Assembly: GCF_028372415.1 (NCBI RefSeq)
Contig: NC_092878.1
Coordinates: 26,394,903 to 26,458,902 of the forward strand
Origin: Notamacropus eugenii
Lineage: Eukaryota > Chordata > Mammalia > Diprotodontia > Macropodidae
Reading direction: 5' to 3'
DNA length: 64,000 nt
Every line of letters begins with the position of its first letter. The stretch's first letter is position 1. The notes beneath the pieces were generated by a model. It did not search any database. It was given only the letters and a program-made list of their open reading frames with translations, and was not told the origin of the DNA. Shown piece after piece: positions 23,352-35,304 of the stretch. Both the position numbers and the translations under genes were made by a program.

Positions 23352-24230
23352 GACTCCCTGACACAATGAAGACTGGAAACTGAAAAACGCAAAGGCGGGA
23401 TTGGAGCCTGAAGCTGATACTTAGCGCCCTGCCCGATGGTCTAGTTATGGGATTGACTCTACGCTCGACTTGAGTAGAAACAAGTTAAAGGGTTCTCCAG
23501 AGGAAAAAGTTAGACTGTCTTTGTGATTCTGGCTAAGTGTGGCCCCTCCGGTCCCTACAAGAGGAAAAAGGGACACTTCCTGTGGAAGGTGCTACCAAGA
23601 TAAGGCAAGAGGGGAAATTCAAGAGACAGCAAAACCAATCCCAGCAGGAGACTCTGTGCCTTGGCTGGAGACGAAACAAACAAAAAAATGATTTTAAAAG
23701 CTGCATTCCCATGGTGCTCCTTTAGTACCAGGTATCAAGGCTTTGGGAAGCAACCAAGAAAATCCCTCCCAAGAGTACTGGGACTTTTTACTGACCAGAA
23801 AGATAAAGCAAGCCTCCCAGCAGCTTCCTGGAGCTTAGACTCACACTCCCTTTGGGGGTCTCCTCAGAATTGTCTCATATTCCTTTTTCAAATCACTTTT
23901 TTGTCCCCAGAATTGAACCCTAGGATCTCCCTACTTCAGCCATCCTTGCCCCTTCACTTTTATGGGTCTGACGAGAAAGTTTCCTGAAACCTGAGAAGTG
24001 TATAACCAGGGAGAGGGAGGAAAGGATCTTTTTTGTGGATTTCTTTGCTGAGAACAAGAAAAATCAGCTCTGGCAACGACTCTGTGTTCCTTGAGTTGGA
24101 AATTGTGCCTTCTGTCCCTGAAGCATTACACTTTGGATTCAGTTCAACATTTCAACAAATATACATTAAGTTCCTACAAGTGCATGCTGGACTCTAGAGG
24201 GAGGGGTAGGGTATAAAGATAATAAACAAC
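23352..24230 (+). other. DISP2: Probable DISP2 3' UTR
   Basis: Follows the stop codon without interruption. The first AATAAA is at 24221-24226, but it lies inside an L2-like repeat (about 24130-24300), so the true poly(A) site is uncertain. Confidence 0.45.
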
Positions 24231-25013
24231 ATGGTTTCTACCCTCAAAGAGTTTAAGATCTACTTAGAGAGTTATAACCTGTAGACAATAAGTATGACAA
24301 AGATAGAATGTTATGAGACAGAAAGTGCCCTAAGAAAAATTGAAGAGGGATTGATAACTTTCATTGGGGTGAGGAAAATAGGAGAGATTACTGGAGATTA
24401 AGGATTTTTGAGTCCCTTTACTTACTCCCTGGGGTTCTTCCACTAACCCTGGCCCAGGCACATCTATCTATTCATTTCTCTGTGGGTACTACTTTTTTTC
24501 ACCCACCCAAGGGTCCTTCTCATTACTGCCAGGGCTAAGACTCCAGATTTTTCCTCTTTCTATTTATTGTCACTAGAAGTAATCTTGGGAGGAAACAGTG
24601 AACTCTAAGATAAACTGCAAAGTTTCTTCCCTGATTCTTCAGTGCCATCTGTCTCCTGAATCTAGTTGGGGATTTTCTTAGTTGATGGGCATTCAGGCTG
24701 CTCTGATTCTTAAGCCTCACAAGGGGAGGGATAAATGAACACTTTTCAGAGTGCTCTAGTGAGTGAGGTGGGCCCACTTCAGATTACCAAGTGGCAGGCA
24801 GCAGGGTTTGTGATTAGAATATAAATAAGGCAGAATCTTGGAGAGTCTGCCCTTTGGGGACAGACGCATGGAGATGGAGCTGGAAGCAGTTAATCAGCAA
24901 GTTATTAAGTTCTTACTATGGACTAAGCACTGTCTAGACCCTGGTGATACAAAGACAAAAAATGCTCCCGGGGGGGGGGGGGGCTTACACTTTATTAGAG
25001 GAAACAACTCTAA

Positions 25014-25240
25014 TAAAGACAGACAGATAGATAAATAGATAGACAGATGATAGGTAGGTAGATGGTAGTTAAATAGATAGATCATAGATAGGTAGGTTAA
25101 TGATAGATAATAGATGGGTACATGATAAGTAAATAGATTATAGGTAAGCTGATAAGTAAATAGATGACAGATGGATAGATAGATGATAGATATGTATATA
25201 TATATATACATACATATATATATACATATATAGGCACTTT
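25014..25240 (+). repeat. (GATA/GACA)n microsatellite passing into (TA/CATA)n
   Basis: Imperfect tetranucleotide array read directly; its open frames are artefacts. A run of about 17 G lies just upstream near 24969-24985. Confidence 0.9.
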
Positions 25241-25454
25241 TTTATAGGACCTATGATTTCACCCATGTAAGGAACTCTGTAAGGAATTTCTACCAATGTA
25301 GACCGACATCTTTTCTGCAATTTAGAGTAGAGAGTTGCCTAGGACATTGATATGTGAAGAGACTTGCCCAGGACCACACAACCAGTGTGTATCAGTCAGA
25401 ATTTGAAGGGAAGTCTTCTTGCCTCTGACACTAGATTTCTATCTATTGTGTCCT

Positions 25455-25460
25455 TGTCTC

Positions 25461-25503
<43 letters not shown>
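25455..25503 (+). repeat. (GT)n microsatellite
   Basis: Long uninterrupted GT run, directly visible. Confidence 0.95.
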
Positions 25504-25505
<2 letters not shown>

Positions 25506-26599
25506 CAAGGTGAAACTCCAGCTGCACTTTGATGAAAACTAAGGGTACTAAAAGGCAGTGGTAGGCAGGATGTGCCTTCCAGGCTTAGGGGACAACCTAC
25601 ACAAAGACATCGACATAGGAGTTGGAGTCTCCCTTGCAGAGAATTGGAATCATTATCCTGGGGCTGCTCCTGTGCTCTATAGGCGTCTGCTTTAATGCCA
25701 GATAGAAGAAGCTCACACAGCTCCCCAGTGTCTTGCTAGCCCCCTCTGACTCCACCACTGATGTCAAAGAAACTTCTTGAGAGATTTTTTGCTTGTTATG
25801 AGGTCTGACTTTTAGGACGGTATTATCATTAGCTCTCATTCATTTGGAGTTTCCAAATCAGAAAGATCCATATTCAAGTTTTGCCTCTGGTATAAGCTAG
25901 CTAGTTGACCCTGGATAAATCACTTAACATCTCAGTGTCCCTAAAGAATATGTTGCAGTGGAGTTGCTGATAAGCTGCTGTTTGGTACAGGAAGCTTCCT
26001 TACCTGGAATTCCCAAAACCAATGAAACATAGCTCCTGATGAAAAAAAAGAAGAAATACATCCTCTGACACTGGTAGGGGTTTCAGTTAGGTTAAGAGCT
26101 GGGAGTACAGAGATGGGCACAGTCTCTGCTTTCAATGAAATTGCATCATAGTTGAGAAGACAGGATGCATACACTGACTATTTTATGGAAGCCTGTGAAA
26201 CAACCCAACCCTGCAAATGCCCAATAAGTTGTATGGATGGTAAATGTGGTTTGTAACAGTTTAGTGAAGGGAAGGTTCAATCACCAAGGACTGGGACAGC
26301 TAAGAAATTGGTCTCAAGTAGAATTGAATTTGGGCCTTGAAGGAAAGATGGGATTTAAATAAAGAGGGAAAATTTGGAAAGGGAATTCCAGATAAGGAGG
26401 TGGGAAGGGCAGATTATGTTCAGGGACCAAGAGCACAATGATTTGGGAAGATCACAGTGTTTTACAGGGAAAGGAGAAGACAGAAAGTTGAAGAGGTAAG
26501 TAAGGAAACAGGTTGCAGAGGGCCTTGAATGCCAGGCCAGAGTTCAGACTTTGTTTTGTCAGCACTGAGGAGCCAATGAAGGATTTTTACTATTATTAT

Positions 26600-26885
26600 T
26601 TAATTATTGTTATTAATTACTGATGCTATGTTACAGGCATTGTTACAATTGTTACAGGCTATGTTACAAGCATTTTACAAATACAATTTATGAATACAAA
26701 TACAAAATTATATCCTCAAAACAACTCTGGGAGGTAGATGCTCTTATTATGCCCATTTTACAGATGAGGAATCTGAAGCAAACAGAAGTTATAACTTATC
26801 TAGTAAGCACCTGAGGCCAGATCTGAATTTGGGTCCTCCTAACTCTAGGCCCTGTGCACTACTCATTGTGTCACCCAGCCATCCC
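26600..26885 (-). repeat. MIR/SINE-like element, antisense
   Basis: Contains 'cattttacagatgaggaatc', then 'cctgaggccagatctgaatt', and ends at a tRNA-like 'cattgtgtcacccagccatc'. Confidence 0.65.
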
Positions 26886-27669
26886 AATATCATAAGCAAA
26901 TATGATGTATGCAAAGCATTATTTTCAGGATACAGAGGCAGCTTGATGTAACCAAGAGAGTGCTGGAACAAAGGACCTAGTGAGAAGATTTGAGTCTGCT
27001 TATTACTTGTGTAACTTTGGACAAGTTGTTTCAATTCCACTATGCTTAGGCTGGTTTACAAGACAGGCCCCAGCTCTAACTTCCATGCAAAGGTAGCCTA
27101 CAATCTCTTAAATCCAGGACTAAGAGCTCTCTTGGGAATTGTACGATTCCCATACAATTGGGAACTGTCCAATCTCACTGTTGGGAAGATCATGAGGGTT
27201 TTGATGTGGGGAGGGGAAGGGATGGAGGGAGGGGAGAGATATATAAAAACCATCGGATCTGAATCCCAAGTTAGGAGCAAGTTCAGTAGTTTCACAGGCC
27301 CTAAGAAAGAGAAATAAGCCTTTTTTGTCCCCATTCATCCTCTCCAGGTCTGAACTTGGGCCCTGTCTAAAGAACCTTAGAGAGATAGACATACTTGATC
27401 ACAGTTTTTGATCAAGATGACTACATCTACAGAACAAAAATCCATCTGTGAGGGAATCAACAAACATTTTAATGCAGTTACTATGCAAGGCAGTTGGCAT
27501 GATTCTCTTGCTTAAGGCTAAGCCTACATTTTTTCTGATAAAGGCACAGTAACTTAGCTGGCTTTAACTTCTGGCCCCATCCATAATCATCCAATTTTAA
27601 GAGGGTTTTACTCCTGGCATCCAGGGCTAAAAGGATCAGGAGCCGCAGATTTTGACTTATGAACTAGAT

Positions 27670-27871
27670 CAGGGTGGAGAACCTGCAGCCTCAAGGCCAC
27701 ATGTGGCCTTCTAGGTCCTTGGGTGTGGCCTTTTGACTGAGTCCAAGTTTTACAGAATAAATTCTTTTATTAAGGAGATTTGTTCTGTGAAGTTTGGATT
27801 CAGTCAAAGGGCCACACTTGAGGACCTAGAGGGCCACATGTGGCCTTGAGGCCACAGGTTCCCCACCTCTG
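27670..27871. mobile_element. Palindromic hAT-type MITE, 202 bp
   Basis: Starts 'cagggtggagaacctgcagc' and ends with the inverted complement '...ggttccccacctctg'. The two halves are near-perfect inverted repeats over almost the whole length, meeting at a TTATTAAGGA centre near 27770. The 8-bp flanks aactagat / agcgagat agree at 6 of 8 positions, fitting a hAT target duplication. No transposase is encoded. Confidence 0.75.
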
Positions 27872-28149
27872 AGCGAGATAGTTAAAGCAAGCTGTCAATG
27901 TGCCAATAAGAAAACCAGGACTTTTCATGTCTTTTAAGATCTGTTCCAACAGCTAAGCCAAAAACAATATGGACTATCGAAGACAGTGTGTAGGAGTAGG
28001 ATGAGGGGGTGAGAAATAAGAAATAGAGAGAACTTTGACCTTCCACCCCAGAATCTTATATAGGTACTTATAAGCCAGCCTTTAGCCACCCCATGTCCAT
28101 TAAAAGGCAAAACTGGGACATAAAGCATAGAATCTCAGTCTAAAGATAA

Positions 28150-28995
28150 TCATTTAGAGTGAGCCAGATGGTGCAGTGTTGGGGGTGTAAGCTCAGTTCC
28201 ATGTGGACAGTCTCAGGCAGGTAAAAGTGAGGACTTCTAAACCTTAGAGTTCTCATGAGGCCCCCCAGGGAACAGCTGGGAATTGAGGTGTGAGACCCGG
28301 GCTATCTCGTGCATTTCTGCCTCTTCCCCGTGGGAAACTTGCTGGGGAGAGCATCCGGCCCTCTAGATTAATCCATGGTCTGAGCACACCTATTGTTGTC
28401 TAGCTAAGGGCTGGGAACAGGCACGGTATTCAGGTGCAAACTGTGCCTCAGGAGAGCTTAAGTAGGGTCAGGAAAGCCTGAAGGCGCTCTCAGCGCTGAG
28501 GGGCCCTTAGAGGACAGAAGGCCCCTCTTCCCTCTCCCCTCTCCCCTCTCCCCTCTCTCCTCTCCCACTCCCACTTCCATTCTCTTACTGTAAGATCTTT
28601 GCCTCCTTGGGAGGAGGACTTCTCTCTCCTGAGGAAGAATTCCCCCTGCACATGTAACCAAGACCCTGAATAAAGCCTAACCTTTGTTCAACTCTGGAAA
28701 GTCTCTTCTCTCACACGTTTATCCGGTTTGGCCAGCCAAAGACCTGAGACAGGTAAGGAAAGACTCGGGTAGCCCTTAGGCCTCTAGGCCTGACAGTGCA
28801 GTGGTTAGAGTAATTGGCTTCAGAGTGACAAAAACCTGTAATCAAATTCTGCCTCAGGTACTTACTATCTGTGTGACCTTGGGTAGATTACTAAATCTCT
28901 TTCTGTAAAAGTAGGATAATAACAGAATATAGTTGTTGTGAGGATAAAATGAGATGATATATATAAAGCAATTTGTAAATACTAGCTCTTATTTT
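28150..28995 (+). repeat. tRNA-derived core-SINE split by a solo LTR
   Basis: The 5' end (about 28150-28176) resumes at 28796 as 'gtgcagtggttagagtaatt' and continues through 'gcctcaggtacttactatct' to an AT-rich tail near 28995. The LTR at 28177-28795 lies inside. Confidence 0.75.
28177..28795 (+). mobile_element. Solo LTR of an endogenous retrovirus, copy A
   Basis: 619 bp beginning TGTTGGGGGTG and ending CCTGACA, flanked by a perfect 6-bp duplication GTGCAG (28171-28176 and 28796-28801). It contains an AATAAA signal in 'cctgaataaagcctaac'. Six-base duplications suggest an ERVK/class II-type integrase. No internal viral sequence is present. It is younger than the SINE it sits in. Confidence 0.85.
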
Positions 28996-28999
28996 TGTT

Positions 29000-29140
29000 T
29001 TTTTGAAGGCAGTTGGGGTTAAGTGACTTGCTCAGGGTCACATAGCTAGGAGTGTCTGAGGTCAGATTTGAACTCAGGTCCTGCTTGAGGTCAGGGCCAG
29101 GTACTCTAACCACTACACCACACAGTTGCCCCTCTTTTAT
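29000..29140 (-). repeat. tRNA-derived SINE, antisense, partial
   Basis: 'cttgctcagggtcacatagc', then 'tgaggtcagatttgaactca', and a tRNA-like 'ctaaccactacaccacacag'. Confidence 0.75.
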
Positions 29141-32100
29141 TCTTTAGTCTAATCCCTACCTAAAGTATGAATGTCCTTTACACCTATCATATAAATATTC
29201 ATCTAATCTTCCTTTGAACACCTCCAATGATGCGGAATTCTCCACCTCCAAAAACAATCACTTTTTTTTTAACTGCTCTAAATGTTTTACAACTCCTTTT
29301 TCTTTCAAACTGATTCCTGCCATACTGTGACTTTCAGACATCAGTCTTAGTTTTATTCACCAAGACTCATGGAACAAGTTTAATAGAGCCACAAGAAGGT
29401 GGTTCTCACATCCTCCTTTCCAGGCTTAACATCATCACTCCAGTTTTTTTAATCCCTCCTTTATGCCAAGGTTTTAAGCCACTTCATTGTCAGTGAATTA
29501 TTATCCTTTAAACACCTACTACATGCTAGGCATTGTGCAAAGCTTTGGGGAAGAAAGGCAAAAGATAGTCCATGTTCTTGAGGAACTCACAATCTAATGG
29601 AGGGGGACAATAAAATGCCAACTGTGTGCAAGCCACATACACACACATATACACACACACGCATATACTATATGTACATATATATGATAAATAGGAAATA
29701 ATCAAGAGAGGGAATTAAGAGGGATTCAGAAAGGCTTCCTGCAGGATGTATGATTTTTTTAGCTGGGACTTGAAGGAAGCCAGGAGGCAGAAATGAGAAG
29801 GGAGAACATTCTAGTCATGGAGACAGTCAGTGAAAATGCCCATAGATGAAAGATGAAATACCTTGTTCAAGACATAGCAAGGAAGCTGGTGTCATTGAAA
29901 CAGAATATGTGGAGGAGTGGGGAGGGGGGAAGAAGAGATATAAGGTGTAAGAAGACTGGAAATGTTAGGGGTGGGGTAGTGAGGGCTGGGTTGCAAATTC
30001 TGAATACCAAGCAGAAGATTTTATATTTAATCTCAGAGAGGATAGGATACCACTGGAGTATATTGAGTAGGGAAGTGATATGTTTGGACCTGTACTTTAG
30101 GAAAATTACTTTGGCAATTAAATGGAGGATGGATTTGGAGTGGAGAGAGACTTGAGGCATGCAGACTCACCAACAGGGTATGGCAATAACCCAGCCATGA
30201 GGTGATGATAAGAGCCTGCACCAGAGTGGTGGCAGTATCAGAGGAATAAAGGGGACGTATTGGAGGGATGTTGCAAAGGTGAAATTGCTAGGCCTTGACC
30301 TGGCTTGGATATGGTAGGGAAGGGGGGAAAGCTAAGAAATAGTGATTCCTAGGTTGGGAGCCTGGAGGACTGGAAATATAGTAATAAGAAATATAATATA
30401 ATTATGATTTCCACAGTAATAGGAAAATTTGGAACTCAGTCACTGAGTTGAGGTAAATGAGTGAAAGTACAGACAGTGTGGGAAAGGGTGGCCAGAAAGA
30501 TCATGTCATCAGGAGGGAGCCAGATCTCAGTAAGAGCCAGAAGATGGAAGGAGTAGGGAAGGAAAAAATTTAAAATGAAAGCAAGTTCATTACTTATGGA
30601 GCAGGCACTCCAAGAAGTACAGTGGAAGGATTGGGTAGGGTTTCATTGACACTTTGGGGGGTGGCATTGAAGAAGATAGGACTAAGTGGGGGATGGGAAA
30701 TGGCATTTGGATGATGACTTACAGGGATTCAGAATTACTGAAATGTGGAAGGCATAACCAGGTTGATTAGAATGGATCAAATCAGAATTTGATGAACTTA
30801 ATCAATAAGTGTCATATTCAAAATATATGATATATATATTACATATATATCTTATATATATAAGATATTATATGTAAGATAACATATAATGTACAATATT
30901 CAAAATCATTAGTATTATGACATGAGAATGGAATCTTTTTAGAGCCTTGAGCAGTTTGTGGGGGCAAGAACTTGGAGTGGGGATACTCTCTTTCTCCAAA
31001 GCAGGAATTTAAGCTAGAAATATTATGATATCAATCAGGTCTGAAACAAAGCTTTGTCTCTTTCAGGGAAAGCTGATCCCTAAGGATTAGGGAAGAAGAA
31101 GAGTCCTGGGTCTCTTTATGTTGTGGATGAGGGGAAAGAACCTGTGTCAAGGAAATGCTGGTAAATATTAGTTCTATGATATACCCTCTCCCTTGGTTGC
31201 AAAGTCCTAAGGTTCTTCTAGAGGACCTTCAACCGTTTAGACCCTTATGGGGCTTCTACTGGATAGTCCTACTGGCATGGAAAGTACTAGGGGGAAAGAG
31301 ACAAAGAAAAGAATTACAGCCTTCCTAGTCAAAGTGTTCCCATAATGAGAGAAAAGAAAAAGAAAAAAAAAATGTGGGGGACAAAAGCCAAAGATGCCAA
31401 CCTTTCCTTCTCTACTTCAGAAAGCCAAATCTCAACAGTCTTGTCTATGCATTGGGTGATGCCAAATCTGTAAGTCTTCTAATGCAAGGTGAACCAGAGC
31501 AGCACCAGGAACATGACAGACACAGCACAGACGATGGAATCTCTAGTACACTTGCAAATTTCTTCTCCTAGTGTGAGGTGCTAACAGTGATCAAAACAGC
31601 TCCAGGAATATCAGTACAATAGCACATCTGGCACAGTCAACAATTCTGAGTCATATTTCAGAGCCATCCATAGTAAAGTGCCTAAGAAAGATTGGTCTCC
31701 ACCACCTGCATCCTATTCCAGGATCTAAGTTGATGCTAAAGCTCTTGCTCTATCTGTACCCACTACATTCTCCGACCCATCTGCCAAAACTTCCCTCCCA
31801 TCCCAAAGTGTCACATCAGAGAAATAATATATTAAAAGAAAAAAAAAACCTTGCCCCCTTAAAGGACTCTGTGGAGTACATCATATTGCATGGTGTTAAC
31901 TACACAAGATAGTTCAGGTAACCTTCTAAGGAAGCAGTGATAGGATAGTCTGCAACTTTCTCGTCATTGATGGGAGTTGTCAAATTTCTACCCTATATCT
32001 GCTCTCTTTCTCCTATTTCATGACTCCAATTTTACCAGGAACCAGAATCTCTGCATCAGAAACCCCATCCCCACCAAGAGAGATCCCTTCATTTACATGG

Positions 32101-32944
32101 AGATGCCAGCTCCAGTAATTGCATCTCGGCTTTAATTACACGGTCCTGGAAAACTGAGAGCTCAGTCCCTAGCTGCTGGATGTGTTCGCCTGGTATACTT
32201 TCAGTCTTATTATGCTGCATAAGTCCAACTAACGCAGAACGGTCAACAACAAGCAAGGAATGCTAAACTTGACTCTTCCTTTACTTTCCCTGGAAGATGA
32301 CTTCAATACCCACTGAGCCCTCCATGACCCAATGAGCTAATCCTTCTGCTTGAATGGGAACTTGCTCCCTATCCCATAGATAGGATTCCTCATGTATGAT
32401 CAGGAAGAGTCTTGAAACTGGGAGCTGAGAAGTGTCCCACCATGCAATCACTCCACCCTCTCCTATATTTGGAGGATTCTTCCTGGAACACAACCAGGAT
32501 ATGAATAATGAAGCCATTTCTTCTCTCTTTAAGTATGACAAGTGTTAGAGGCAGCTAACATCAGATGTTACACTCAGCCCAGGTTTGATAGTTGGAACAA
32601 AGTGAGGCACTCAAAAGTCAACTGACAAAAGGAAGTTTACTTTGCCCTAGCATAGCAAGGATATGCAAAAAGGACACAGTGACTTAGATAATCTAGAGGC
32701 AGCCCTCTCATCTCCACATGGAAACTAGCCATCAGAGTAGGATGTGGTAAAGGATATGGGAACCTGAGGGCTCTTCAGAAATCCAGTAAGGATCAGGGGC
32801 TCTGACTGCCAGGGTCTATGACATTGTATGCCTTTAGGTGGCCAAGAAGCTTTTTAGGAGACTCTAGGGCCATCTGGACCCCAGGAAAAGCTTTGTAAAG
32901 CTTTGTGAACCTAAACTCTTAAGGATTAGGGAAGAAGGAAAGGA

Positions 32945-35075
32945 AAGGTCTGGCTCTCCTCATGTTGGCAAGAAGGAGGAAGCAGAGCTTCTCCACCATC
33001 CCAAACTCCTCCAAATGGATCTAAAAACTACAACAAATACAGATGGGAAAATCCAGAAAAAGTCATAGTGAGTCATTTGTCCAGCCCAGATCAGCATATA
33101 GAAAGACAGAAAATTCTGCAGACATGGTGGTGGGATCGGGTCAGGAGTATAATGCATATGGGAGCTCAGGAAGAGGCTCTGCCTTTGGACAAGAGGAGGA
33201 ACTGTATGAAGGATGCAGAAACAGGTGTCAACTGGCAGTGCCCAACACCCCATGTTAGGCCACAGATCCAAGGCAGACTAAAAGAGAATCTGCACCCAGA
33301 AATGATGTTCTCAGATGTGGTGTGCCAATGGTAAACAGGTGATGTGCCAAGAAAGGAGCAAATTCAGAATCAAGTGGAAGCTTGTTCATTGGAGCAGAAA
33401 GGCATCTCATTTCTAGCATCTAGCTTAGTCTGAAGCCTCTAGAACAGCCAGGGCAGGAATCTCAGGCCAAAGGTGAGCAAAGGACGCAGTTCAATCATTG
33501 AACTGGCAAAGCTTTCCTGCTAGCTGATAAGAGTTGTGTCCAATAACTCTCTATTGTTGCTCAAGCCAAATTCAGATCAGGAACTTTCATAGATCAGATC
33601 AGGATGGCAACAATCAAACTTTGCCCTAGATCAGACCATTTGTGGAATGCTGAAAAACTTGCAGATCTCCAGCCTGTCCTTGAGTTCCTAGTATAACACA
33701 ACTTTAAAACTTACAAAAATAAATAAGATGAGACACTTGAGTAAACAATTGGAAAGGAAATGAGAGCTATGGAAGAAAAAATTAGTAAAGAAACCAATAG
33801 CTTGTCACAAGAGGGACAAAACCTTGTTGAAGCAACAAACTCGCTGAAAATTAGAAAGTGCTAAATAGAAGCCAGTGACTCCATGAGGCAACAAGAAATA
33901 TCAAAACAAAGTCAAAAGATGAGAGAATAGAAGAAAATGTAAGATATCTCATAGCAAAAAGCAACAAACATGGAAAATAGATCAAGGAGAAAAAAATAAA
34001 TTAAGAATCATTGGACTATCTGTATGCCATGACCAGGACAAAAGCTTGGACATAACATTTCAAGAAACCTTAAAAGAAAACTACCCAGATTCCTTAAAAC
34101 AGGGGTGGGGAACCTGTGGCCTCATGGTCACATGTGGCCTTGAGGTCACTGGTTACCCATTCCTGCCTTAGAATCAGAAAGCAAAGTGGAAATTGAAAGA
34201 ATCTACTAGTCACCTCCTGAAAGAAACTCCAAAATGAAAGCTTTGGAACATTATGGTCAAAATCCAAAACTTCCAGATGAAAGAATAACCAAGAAACAAA
34301 GAAAAAAAGAACAAAACACTACAAGCAGTCAAAAAAGAAAGAATTCAAGTACCAAGGAGTCAGAGTCAGACTCCTATATGATTTAGTGGCTACCACTATA
34401 AATGAATGGATAACTTGGAACACAATACTCCAGAAAGCAAAGGATATATAACTTATACAGCAAATTGAATATAATGCTACAGGGGGATGGATGGGAGGGG
34501 ATGGGGGTGGAACGGACCTTTAATGAAGTAGAAGACTTCAAAGCATTCCTGATGAAAAGTCCAGATCTTGGTAGCAATTTTGAAGTTCAAACACAAGAAT
34601 TAAGAGAAAGCTAAAAAGGCAAGGAAATAAACAATGCTAAGGGACTGCACAAGGTAAACTGCTTGCTTCCTAATATGGGGAGATAATACGTGTCCCTTAT
34701 GAGATCTGTCAGGGGTCAGAGAGTGAATCTTATTAGACAGAAGACGTGGAAGTGGTTCTGTTACGTCTTGATGATCTTAAAAGAAGTATGTAAAGAGACG
34801 GGAAGAGGAATACACTTGGGGCAATGTAAGGGAAAGAGGAAAGAAGGTTAGGGGAAATTATCTCACCTAATCAGGGCACACAAGTAGACATCTATACAAA
34901 CAAGGAGGTGGGGATAGGGGATGGATGATGCTTCAATCTCATTTTCCTATCACACTCAGAGTTGGGTACAGAAATGCATTTCACACAATAGGAGGAAAAA
35001 AAGAGGAGGGGTGAATTGGAGGGAGGATAGATTAAGGGAGGAATTAGTACTAACAAACTAGTACAAACAAACTAA
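32945..35075 (+). mobile_element. ORF1-only LINE (HAL1-like), degenerate
   Basis: A 5'-UTR-like part (about 32945-33700) leads into an ORF1 region (about 33730-34620), recognisable from 'aatagatcaaggag', 'ggactatctgtatgccatga' and 'ccagattccttaaaa', in the same order as the better copy at 52915. It is followed by a G/A-rich untranslated tail without an ORF2. Many frame breaks. A 66-bp hAT MITE is inserted in ORF1. Alternative: an L1 with ORF2 deleted. Confidence 0.55.
34100..34165. mobile_element. Minimal hAT-type MITE, 66 bp
   Basis: CAGGGGTGGGGAACCTGTGG at the left and GGTTACCCATTCCTG at the right are inverted ends of the same family as 27670-27871, with nearly all of the middle missing. 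The 8-bp flanks ccttaaaa / ccttagaa (34092-34099, 34166-34173) match at 7 of 8. It interrupts a LINE ORF1. Confidence 0.8.
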
Positions 35076-35079
35076 GGTT

Positions 35080-35304
35080 GTACAAAGTATTTGTAGCTCT
35101 TTTTAAGGTGATAAAAATGGGAATCTGAGGGGTGCTCATAAATTGAGGAGTGGCTAAATATGTTCTGGTATGTAAACGTGATGAACTATTGTGGTGTGCA
35201 AGAAGTAATGAAGATAATGGTTTCAGAGACACCTGGGGAGATTTGCATGAACTGAAGCAGAATGAAGTGAACACAATCGGGAGAGTGATTAATTAATATA
35301 ATGG
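35080..35304 (+). mobile_element. L1 ORF2 3' end, left half
   Basis: Reads through the block typical of the marsupial L1 3' end: 'gaggagtggctaaatatgtt', 'gatttgcatgaactgaagca', 'gaatgaagtgaaca'. It stops at the RTE insertion and resumes at about 36339. Confidence 0.6.

Larger units (their letters stand above)
24230..32940. other. DISP2-KNSTRN spacer, left part
   Basis: No host gene is recognised. It holds microsatellites (25014-25240, 25455-25503), scattered SINE/MIR pieces (about 25340-25455, 25855-25935, 26600-26885, 26935-27040), a hAT MITE (27670-27871), a SINE carrying a solo LTR (28150-28995), a second SINE (29000-29140), L2-like debris (29490-29640), and unassigned sequence from about 29700 to 32940. 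Confidence 0.6.

Noticed and set aside
24894-25320. Tyr/Ile/Ser/Leu-rich minus-strand ORFs
   Set aside because: Products of the GATA-type and TA-type microsatellite.
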